Source of the DNA: Lepidodermella squamata
Lineage: Eukaryota > Gastrotricha
DNA length: 64,000 bases
Direction of reading: 5' to 3'
Assembly (NCBI GenBank): GCA_047495785.1
Contig: JBLDXI010000015.1
Coordinates: 4,030,001-4,094,000 of the forward strand
Shown: piece by piece, positions 30,244-38,981 of the stretch
Numbering within the stretch: the stretch's first letter is position 1
How the letters are laid out: each line of letters starts with the position of its first letter
Translations under genes and position numbers: made by a program
Notes under the pieces: generated by a model
Told to the model about the DNA's origin: nothing
What the model saw: only the letters and a program-made list of their open reading frames with translations
The model's database searches: none

Positions 30244-30705
30244 TCAGTTCATACGGGGACGGATGCGGCTTGTCAACGAAGTCTTGGAAGACCTTGTGCC
30301 AAACTTCAGCTTCGTTGTCAGTGAGCGGGAAGAAAAGCATGTCCAATGGCAGGATCGAACCTTTATGAGAGTGGAAACTATAACAGCCGATGGTCCTACG
30401 GGCGCCAGTTCCATCATGAATGAATCTTCGGCAACGCTGGGCGAGGTCGAAGGCAATTGGGGTGAGCCGGGCTGTGAGTAACTAATTTCAATTTCGCCAA
30501 GATTATTAGCAGCCGCTGCTCCTAATAGCACCCCAGCGGCGGGACTGTCGCCTACTTGCTTCTTTGATTTTTTGAATTTATTCGGTTTTGCACACTGCTC
30601 GGTTGGCTGAACAGGAACGGCGGTTGTAGCAGCCCTTCGACGCGTACTTCTAGGCGTCGCCTCAACTACAGGCGGCTTGTTCTTCGAACCTTTTTTACGA
30701 CCCAT
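30244..30705 (-). CDS. Small basic protein with AT-hook-like N-terminus (153 aa)
   Basis: The ORF starts MGRKKGSKNKPP, close to the GRPKGSKNK form of AT-hook-like DNA-binding motifs. Lys/Arg-rich and Ala/Pro-rich low-complexity sequence follows. The first about 95 residues look coding; the C-terminal third (from about SAVIVSTLIK) may be out of frame. A GTTCGA after TCATAAAG could be a donor, and another frame just downstream contains a more protein-like stretch. I therefore regard the 3' end as uncertain. Possible nuclear protein or transposon-encoded accessory protein; not recognised. Confidence 0.4.
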   Translation of the reverse strand: MGRKKGSKNKPPVVEATPRSTRRRAATTAVPVQPTEQCAKPNKFKKSKKQVGDSPAAGVLLGAAAANNLGEIEISYSQPGSPQLPSTSPSVAEDSFMMELAPVGPSAVIVSTLIKVRSCHWTCFSSRSLTTKLKFGTRSSKTSLTSRIRPRMN

Positions 30706-31291
30706 GTGTGAGGAAAAAATTGGAAAAATCGAGAAAAAATCGCCGGACTCGATTTACTCATCTCAACTCGCCTCCGGCTCGTTTCGATTCGTAAATCTCG
30801 GCCGGCTCCGTTCAGATGTGAACTCTTTACTCATGTTATACCATAAAAATATAAATATTTCCTCGCTGTTCTGTCGCTTTCGCCGTTACGTCGACAGCTG
30901 TTATCATTTTCGCTGTTTTGTCGCGTTCGCTGTTTTAGGCAGTCGCTGTTATAACGTCCTGCCTATTGCAGCCATAGATTGCAGCTGAATTATATCTTGT
31001 CCTGACCCCATAGTCCGCTTGCCAAGAGTGACAATTTATTCAGGAAAATATACAGCGCTTCTGGAAGTACATTCATCGTAGTTCTTTACGCGCCCTGCTA
31101 AGTGCTAAGTAACAGAAGATTCCAGGTTCGGCTTCTGGCAGCTTCGAATTTTGATAATTCACACCCTGCCACGTCAGGAAATACCATTAATAAAATATCG
31201 GTACATCTTGGCCCGGATAGGTCTGCCGGTAGAGCATGGCACTCTTGTCGGTCTATTGCTTAGTTATATGTTTAATTCTTATTCAAGAAGT
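30706..31291. other. Spacer, start of a duplicated block (about 30966 onward)
   Basis: From about 30966 the sequence is repeated at 43447 and onward (GCAGCTGAATTATATCTTGT, then GTCCGCTTGCCA). 30706-30960 contains repeated TTTCGCTGTT words. No gene. Confidence 0.5.
31211..31253 (+). repeat. tRNA-Lys-like 5' half
   Basis: GCCCGGATAGGTCTGCCGGT and the following AGAGCATGG resemble the acceptor and D-arm of eukaryotic tRNA-Lys (box-A region). The 3' half is missing. Copies recur at 43635-43677 and 43920-43961. It is a tRNA relic or the head of a SINE, not a functional tRNA. Confidence 0.45.
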
Positions 31292-32434
31292 TCAATCATT
31301 TATCATTTTCGCGATGAAAATAGCCGATGAAGCTGAGATGACTAGAGCACAGAAAGAGAAGCACGCAAAATCGCTGATATTGAGGACTTTAATCAAAAAC
31401 AGTTTCCGCTCCTGTTTGCGACATTTTTTTATCCAATTGTTATAGATGTAGCAGGAAATCGAGGCGTAAACCGTGATGACAGTCGCAATACCAAGTTGAA
31501 TGGTGAAGATAATGGAAATGTAGCTCAACTGAGAGGTTGTTGGCATTCTGTCGTCTATGTTAGTCTGAAGAACCCCCAATGCTAGTTGACAGGTTATAGC
31601 ATAAGCCGACCGGTCCGGGGCACTAGCCGGAATTCCAAAGGTCGCCAATTGGAGAAGCATAAGAAAAGCCATTGGAATTATTGCTATGTAAATGAACTGA
31701 AGCGGGCGTCGTTTTAGGGTGATAATGAAATGGGCTGCGTCGTCAAAAGAACCGCATTGCTGTCTGAGAATCGCCCGACTGTCAGTCACATACCACTGCG
31801 AGCTCTCCGATGTGAACTCGATTTTCTTCCACGGAATGCCAACTTCAATAGCTAAATAGCCGAATGTGACGTCAAAGCATGAATCCAAGTGGCCGAATTT
31901 GAAAATGCAAGTCTGCTCATCGAAAGGAAAGTGGAGAAAATCCAGCGGGCAAACTGTTGAAATTGCCGGCACAGGCGGGAAGAAAACGACAGTCCCATTA
32001 CGCATCGCGAATACTGTTTCGAGCTCTTTTTCGTATTTCAGCGTTGCATAAATGTCTTCGGGGTTGTTCATATGTAGAAGCCCAGGCACCCAGTTGCTTT
32101 GTGGACTCATAATCAACTTCTTGATACCTTCAAACTCACTGATGTTATCCCAGTTGACGAGCGGGTCCTGCCATTCGATTTTGAAATCGGGCAAAACAGT
32201 GAGTGTTTCGCCTATCTCATCCAATGAAATGAAACTCATCGCTCGGAAGGTCAAGTTCAGCGATATCACATCCCGTTCATTCAATTTTGGCGGGTCGCGT
32301 TCTGTAATGTGGGCATTTTCCCGGCGTTGTTGCATGAGAGAATGAAGTCTTGAACTGTTCCAGTTAGGATTTCGAGCAAGCGCACATTCCGCGTGAATAA
32401 AGAGATAAAAAATTAGTCTCAAGTAAAGCTCCAT
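31292..32434 (-). CDS. Cys-loop ligand-gated ion channel (380 aa, single exon)
   Basis: Close paralog of 28274-29413. Signal-like segment about 1-19, Cys-loop C162-C176 (CPLDFLHFPFDEQTC), four hydrophobic segments in the same places, and a short M3-M4 linker (NNWIKKCRKQERKLF). Uninterrupted reading frame. Together with its downstream spacer and the A gene at 34184 it lies in a block that is duplicated at 43447-46614, where the receptor copy has been gutted. Ligand unknown. Confidence 0.87.
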   Translation of the reverse strand: MELYLRLIFYLFIHAECALARNPNWNSSRLHSLMQQRRENAHITERDPPKLNERDVISLNLTFRAMSFISLDEIGETLTVLPDFKIEWQDPLVNWDNISEFEGIKKLIMSPQSNWVPGLLHMNNPEDIYATLKYEKELETVFAMRNGTVVFFPPVPAISTVCPLDFLHFPFDEQTCIFKFGHLDSCFDVTFGYLAIEVGIPWKKIEFTSESSQWYVTDSRAILRQQCGSFDDAAHFIITLKRRPLQFIYIAIIPMAFLMLLQLATFGIPASAPDRSAYAITCQLALGVLQTNIDDRMPTTSQLSYISIIFTIQLGIATVITVYASISCYIYNNWIKKCRKQERKLFLIKVLNISDFACFSFCALVISASSAIFIAKMIND

Positions 32435-34183
32435 GCAGAGTTGAAGTTAGTGACTATTAGAAATATTCACATCTGAGATCTGTACCTATCTCTCCACATT
32501 TTCCGCATTTTAATTTTGGATAAATAAATCACACGAAGAAGAAAATGCTTATTTTTCGCTAATTTTTATTTGCATGCGGGTTTATTTTCAGCTTCAGGTT
32601 TATTTGCATTCAAATTTTACGGTGAAAAACTCATACAAAGTTCGTTTCACCCCAATCATATAGGTGAGTATTTTTTGTGTCCTATCAATGTTTTGGCAAA
32701 ACTTTATCTGTAGTTACTTTTCAATACGTTTTCTCTGGTTCAGCGAAAACAGAAAATAAAATGATGACCTAACGAATCCTGAACAAAATTGACAGTGAAT
32801 CGCGGGTTGCACTGTACCTACGTCAATTCATTTCCCGTCAATTCCTATGGATTTCCCGCCAGGATTTTCGTGGAACCGTAAAAGACGGAGACTGGAGGTT
32901 ACACTGTATGAAGCTGCTTGATTTTCAGGGCTTGATTGATTTTTTTCAAAGCGAGTGACTTTATACCGTAGGGCAGGGTAAGTTTGGACAAACCATATTT
33001 TTCGAAAATAAAAAGTCAGCCCTAATTTAGAAATCGATGGTGTTAGGTACAAAAATGTACAAGGTGAGCCCCGATTTATCAATAAAATTTGGTGATTTTA
33101 CGATTTTTTCGAAAACTTTTATGGCTAAAGTTGGACAATTAGCGGGCAATTCTGGACACGCTCATTTGCATACGGAATGACATTGTGAATATTCAGTTTT
33201 TCTGAGCTTTGGGTCAAATTTGGAAAAATAATTATGAACAGATGGAGCATCAACTGTTTTCTGAAGAAATTGAGAAAAATACATTCTTGTGCAGCCGCAT
33301 TTATAAATGGTCCAAAATTACCCGCGATTAATTCACTTTAACTTGTAACTTCAGGTCAATGCCCTGCAAAAACCAATCGTTTGATCTTCAGTTTTCTTTC
33401 GATAACTGAGAGAGCCGCGCTCTTAGCCAATTTTCGTCACAAAATGATTATTTGTTTGGGAGTTAAAGAGGGGATCCCAAATCAGCATTTGAGTTGCCTT
33501 GCGTATAAAATTACCCAAAAAATAAGGTGTTGCTCCAATCACCTTTTGGGACTTGTGCCTTTCGTAAGCTCGAGAGGCGGAGAATTGTATACAACAAACT
33601 CCGTGCTCTTATCTTACGGCATTACACAGCTATTCGCCTGCAAAGCCGAAGTGTCCAGAATTACACCAGAATTCAATTACCCTGTCCAAATTTATCCTGC
33701 GCTACGGTAAATAAATGAAGGCGAATTATCCAATACTGCTATCATAATATGCTGGCAATCAATGAATATCATTTATTGTAAGAAGCATTTGTGGCAGGCT
33801 GGCTCCAGATCTCAGTCCAGATCTCTTTGATCATTCGGAGTTGACATTTTTTAGTTGCTTGTGCTTTTAGCGGCACATTCATCTTAGCTTCATCTAGTCA
33901 CACGAATAATGATGATTCAACTTCGTAATAATACAACCGTCCTTAACGTGATAGTAATTTCCTAGGAGAAAAAACTTCCAACATTTGGCATCGTCCAACC
34001 ATATTGTTGACAGTAGCTATTTATAACTTATTCGAAATTCCAAGAAAGACTTGAATATGAATCAGAAGACTGAAATATATAAAATTATTCATTTTAAATC
34101 CCAGTTTTTTTTTGTTTTCATCGCGGCCGTTACGAAGTATAAACACGCATTTTGTCAAAATTAGGAATATCTTTTTTACAGTC
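32435..34183. other. Spacer between receptor and A gene, with inverted-repeat element
   Basis: It contains the 32964-33709 element. 33830-34180 is the 5' flank of the A gene and resembles 59400-59868 and 50600-50930. A TTTTTTACAG ending two bases before the A-gene ATG is a candidate splice or trans-splice acceptor. Confidence 0.5.
32964..33709. mobile_element. Non-autonomous DNA element with about 30-bp inverted termini
   Basis: The left end TACCGTAGGGCAGGGTAAGT and the reverse complement of the right end TACCGTAGCGCAGGATAAAT match over about 30 bp. Partial copies start at 23047 and 45225, and a related sequence lies near 6350. No transposase ORF inside. Confidence 0.55.
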
Positions 34184-37100
34184 ATGAGCTTCTCGACCGA
34201 TTATTATTATCATGCTTCGCCCTCTGATTCCGGTGATAGGACTACTGGTTCTAGAAAAAAGGATTCAACAGTGGATGGTGATGAACGCAAGCATTCTTCA
34301 AGCTCGTCAAGCAAACGCTCAACTACGACTGAGGCTTCCTCATCTCCTCCTTGGATGGAACGAATTGAACTACAACGAAGTCAATATAACGTCAACAGCG
34401 AATCAGCTTGCACTCTGATGGCTGCTGAGGCCGTTCTGCGACTTTTAAGCCCCGATGAATTCTCTGACCATCTAGCCGAGCCCACTATCAAAACTTTGGA
34501 AGAAATTCTCGATACGTGTTCAAACGTGAAATGCGATCATCTAGCTGCGCAAGACCTCTTCGACGGCAGTATTTATCGATATTCGATGGGGTTGGCATAT
34601 AGCACGGAAAATCAAATGCTACTTAAAGATATTGATAAACTCGCCAAGTTGGTAGCGAAATCGCTGGACAGTGGCCCGTTCGCTCTATTGCTGACCAAAC
34701 CGCCTGAATCGATTGCTTTGATCGCCCAATCTGCGACTCGCTTCATTTTATTCGACTCGCATCGCCGCCCCCATACTTCAGGTGCTTATTTCTCTGTCGC
34801 TAATTCTATCACTTCGATTTTGAGTGAAATTCAATTTATTTGGCCGGTTACGCGTTTCGATGACGGCTTCGGCTCGCAAATTGAAATGCTGAATACTCTC
34901 CAGTATGGAGTGATTTCTCGTAAACCAACTCCGCTTCAACAGCTGCCCCATCTTGATTTGTTGCCCATGCGACATTCTAGTTTGGAAGCTAAATTTTTGG
35001 ATTTGGCGAAGCAGGTCTCCACTCTTAATAAGGAACTTGGTGCCGCTCAGGTAAGATTACCTTCAAGATTTGTGCTCAAGATAAATATAGAATTGTCCCT
35101 TCGAACGAATGAGAAAAATGAGCGAGAATGAATAGAAAGCCATTTTTCAATGAAATTTTAAGTTGGATTTTTTATTATTTATTATTTTGCGTTGCGAAAA
35201 ATATAGACACCGTGTAATATTTTACGATACAACATTCGTAGAAACCTATATTTTCGTGAAGCACTCGTATAGATCGAGTAAAACTCATTCACCTCGTGAA
35301 ATCTCGTCTCCACTCGCCTGCCGGCTCGTTCCGCCTCGATTTCACTCGTTTCATTCGTTTTACTCGATCTATATTTCGTGCTTCACTCAAATATAGATTC
35401 CTACTCATGTTATATCATACAAATATAGCATTCGCTCAAAAATATACAGGGTGTTCAAGAAATAATGGTTGGGCTATTTTTGGAATTGAACTTTGGCCAG
35501 ACGACACGCGATTGATGACAGCGACCTATTTCCACTTTGACATCAAACCTTGACCTCGTTGTTTTACGTCTGCTTCTAACATGTTTTTTTATCGTGTGAC
35601 GGAGAAAGAAAAAACAAATGAAAAAAATGTTAAAACAAAAATCCAACTCAAGAAGTCGTAAGTCTCGTAAGCAGATGAGCGATAAAGTCGATGACAAGTA
35701 CTACTAAGAATTCCTCAGCCAAGTTCACCACCCAATACTGAAAAAAAGAAATATTCATGATCTTCCGGTCCTTTAATCTTCCTTTAATTGTCATCCTATT
35801 CTCCGTTGATTTACTTTTTCATATTTCAAATCTTATATGTTGAATTTAAAAATTGCATGATTTGGGCAAATTTCAAGCAAAGAAAAATGTTATCATGAAC
35901 AATAATTTTCTGCTATGACCTATGACAGCGCGACTTTGGGAAAAATATCACGTTTCTTCTGGCCAATGTCCAACTCCAAAAATAGTTCAACAATTATTTA
36001 CCATTGAACTTTGAACCAGTGAATTCCTGACAGGGCACGCGTTTGCTTGCTCGTCTTACTGAACTTACTAAACTTCAATTTTTCAGGTTTAAGGGTTTAA
36101 ATACTTTGTCCCTAAAAATGACTAAACATTGGCGCGAAAGTATTGAGGAAAGACGCGTTCAAAAACTCAAAGCACTCGCCGTCCAGTTTCTTTCAAAATT
36201 TGAAAATATTTATCGCGTGCTGTCTGGTTAAAGTTCATTCTATAATTAGATTAGATATTATTTCTTGAACACCCTGTAGTGTTAGTACCCATGCTCATGC
36301 GATATTTATAGATATAGTAGTCGCAATTCATTCATATCTGGATTCGGATTCCGCCTCGCCAGCATGCCCGCATCTCGTGCTACGAATCTCAGATAAGAAT
36401 AAAAAAACTCATACAATATCATACAAATATAACATTTTAAGCGTGTTTCATAAAATTTAGGTTGCAAATATTCGCAGGCAGCTCATTAGTTTTCTAAAAA
36501 TTAATTTGAATTCAGCATAATCTTTAATGTGAACAACAGCGCGAAGAATTTGCAACCATTTTCCTTTTTTACAAATTACAAATTTACAAAATTACAAAAA
36601 AGAAACATCTTATCAATTCAGCATAATCACAAATTAATTAAATATTAATTTCCCAGAATTCAAGCATTAAATAAGAATCAATTCAAGTACCATTGTTTTA
36701 AATTTCAAATTTGCCGGGGTAATATTATCGGTATTTTATCCGTTTAGGCCGAATTCCTCATGATTTTTCTCCTAAAAATAGGACATCGCCCTTTTTTACT
36801 TTTTGCCGTGTTTTTACGAGCTTGCTCAGAACAATATTTTCCCATTTTTTCCGAGCTCACTAAAAAAACAAAAGGTCGCCCAGCCAAGTGCTACTAGCCA
36901 AGCCTGACGCTGGTTAACTTCGGTTAACGTACTGGGACAGTTTAGTTTGAGTGGTATGGCGGTAACCAAGAACCGCATACTTGAAAGTAAATACACCGTT
37001 TCATTCGGGTCCCCCACAGAGTAGCAGGCTTCAAATAAAGCACAGAGCAACAAATGGTGCAAACACCAGATTAAATTGCAACAAATCACAGAAGCATTAA

Positions 37101-38847
37101 AGTGAAATAAAAAACGTGTTTACTCGATTTTTTTGAGTGCGCGCGGACACACGTGTTACGCAATGCGTTGCAAGTCATGCTCGTGTGTGCATGTCTTTAA
37201 AATAGCGCATGGACATGATGATTGCTCATTCGTTTTATTTGATTTATTTGATTATTTGATGGCATTTCAAAACTTCATTCTTTAAACTGCTTACTGCTAT
37301 TATTTTGACGGCTAAAATCGTCGCCAACCTGAAAATGTTGCTAGCGATGCTCCTCCGGCCAGTCTAGGCCGGGATCGGCCACCGAAGAATGCTGGCGCAG
37401 TTTCAGAGCAACCAATGAAACGTGGCCGCGGTCGCCGCCGTGAAACCCAACGCAGCTGTTACGAGTCTGAAAAAGCGGCGCGCGCAGAATAAGACTATGA
37501 CGTCCGATTGCGAAATTGTGTAAAACTGTGCTGAAATGCCATGTAATTTTGTTACATACCTGGATAGCTTGATCGCTTAAATCTCAATCTCAATCTTCAA
37601 TCTCAATAAAATAAATAAAATCGCAAGCAAATAAAAAATGTTTCACCTGGTTGCGCACCTCAAAAAGTGGTCCTAATTGCTTCGCGAAAATCACTACTTG
37701 CATGCCACCAGCATTAAGCAGCTTTGGTTTAACACGCGGTGTTAATCTAATTAATAACGTTTATTTTACTTAGAAGCCTTTTTTTAATTTACATGGAAGC
37801 CATACTGCTTTGAAGCGTTTAATTTGAAGCCTGCTATTAAATTTTCCCTACTTTGTAGGGGACCCTTTCATTCTCTACAAGAAAATCTCGGTTCAACCCG
37901 AGAAAATCGCCGGCATTTCCGAAAAAGCCGCTTCGAAACGAATAATTGCGACTTTTTCCACGAACTTGAAATACGGAATAAAAGAGAGATAGATACCGAT
38001 TTATTAGTGGTCAGCGTTACACAATTCTTAAAATCACTATAACATTACGGCAGAAATAGTGTAAAAGAGAAGCAAAACTATATGGTAAAAACTTGGCGAA
38101 GTAATTTTGCCGTGTTTTTACCGCAGATTTTGTTTAACGGGCTTTCACGGCAAGCGTGTTTTTACGAAATTTTGCCGGGAAAACCTTGTAAAACTACGGT
38201 AAACTTTGTATTACGATTACGCCTCTCCTTTCGTAGATTAAAATTGTAAAATTGTAAATTTAAAAACTGTAGATCTCCCCTCAATGATTTTTTTCATCCT
38301 AATGATTAGGCTACGATTTCGAGGGCGGTCGTGGCAACTTTCTAGTTGAATCTTTTTTCTTCTGCCATTTTAGTCGCGAATTGTTGAGCTTGAAACAAAA
38401 AATGCAAGCATTATTTCCGACCAGTCGCGATTCTTCCACAGCCTTCTGCAAGTTCAGGCCGCATCAGCCGCTAACAATGCCGAGGCGATCAACAAGCTGT
38501 CTCGCGAATTCAACTTTCCACTGAATTCAGCAAACGCTGCTATGCCGATTGCGGTGCCGGTCGCTAAAAATCCGCCCGAAAAACCGATTATTAGCACTTT
38601 CCATTGTAGCAAATGCCGTAAGACTCTGTCGAAAGAACACGTCTTCAGCATGTCGACATGTTCTCACGAATTGTGCCGTCCTTGCGCTAGCGTGTACATC
38701 GGTGACAGAGTTTGGGAAAAGAAGTATCCAATCGCGTGCCCAGTCCCAGAATGCCGCAAGAATATGGATCCAGAGGATATATATCTTGTCTTGGATGGGA
38801 AACTAATGGAATCATTCCACCCGAATCTACAGCGCTATTGTTTCTAA
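34184..38847 (+). CDS. A-type gene: protease-like domain + coiled coil + RING (446 aa, two exons)
   Basis: Exons 34184-35050 and 38374-38847 join in phase 0 (1341 nt). The N-terminus is Ser-rich (MSFSTDYYYH, then SSSSSSKRS) and differs from the 3623/20087 type. The conserved domain has Gln67, Cys76 (NSESACTLMA) and Asp191-Ser-His193 (FDSHRRPHTSG). The coiled coil spans residues about 270-305, and the RING 367-417 (CSKC, CSHELCRPC, CPVPEC). The intron is 3.3 kb, far longer than in paralogs (about 170-630 bp), and holds a TIR element (35447-36276) and other debris. The start ATG lies two bases after TTTTTTACAG, so a leader exon or spliced leader probably joins there. The B gene starts 134 nt downstream. 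Confidence 0.75.
35447..36276. mobile_element. 830-bp element with perfect 20-bp inverted termini and TA target duplication
   Basis: CAGGGTGTTCAAGAAATAAT at 35447-35466 is exactly mirrored at 36257-36276. Both ends are flanked by TA (35445-35446 and 36277-36278), as for Tc1/mariner-type insertion. The interior has only short basic ORFs (for example 36118-36231), not a recognisable DDE transposase. It lies in the long intron of the A gene. Confidence 0.8.
37316..37492 (+). other. Possible orphan coding fragment with RGR motif
   Basis: In the intron of the 34184 gene, an open stretch reads SDAPPASLGRDRPPKNAGA, then PMKRGRGRRRETQ, to TAA at 37490-37492. It is GC-rich compared with its surroundings and followed by AATAAA-containing sequence. 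It looks like the C-terminus of a basic protein, perhaps a processed gene fragment. No start or splice site was found; not recognised. Confidence 0.25.
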
Positions 38848-38968
38848 AATTTCTTGAGCTGATTAATTCGAACGATGATTGATTGATTGCTTTCAGTGCC
38901 GTAATATCCAATACCCATTCTTATATCCAAGAATCAAATGAAAAAATTATTTAATCTCTTCATCATTT

Positions 38969-38981
38969 AGGCTTTTTATAA
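38969..38981 (+). promoter_or_regulatory. Acceptor-like site before B gene
   Basis: CATCATTTAG ends at 38970, 11 nt before the ATG at 38982. The leader contains an in-frame TAA just before the ATG, so the ATG is a real start and the site cannot be an in-frame cis-junction with the A gene. Candidate trans-splice acceptor. Confidence 0.45.

Noticed and set aside
30107-30481. Plus-strand 124-codon ORF
   Set aside because: Opposes a minus-strand ORF with a recognisable AT-hook-like start; no motif of its own.
36043-36231. Short basic ORF inside the 35447 TIR element as a transposase
   Set aside because: No DDE or helix-turn-helix motif; far too short for a mariner transposase.
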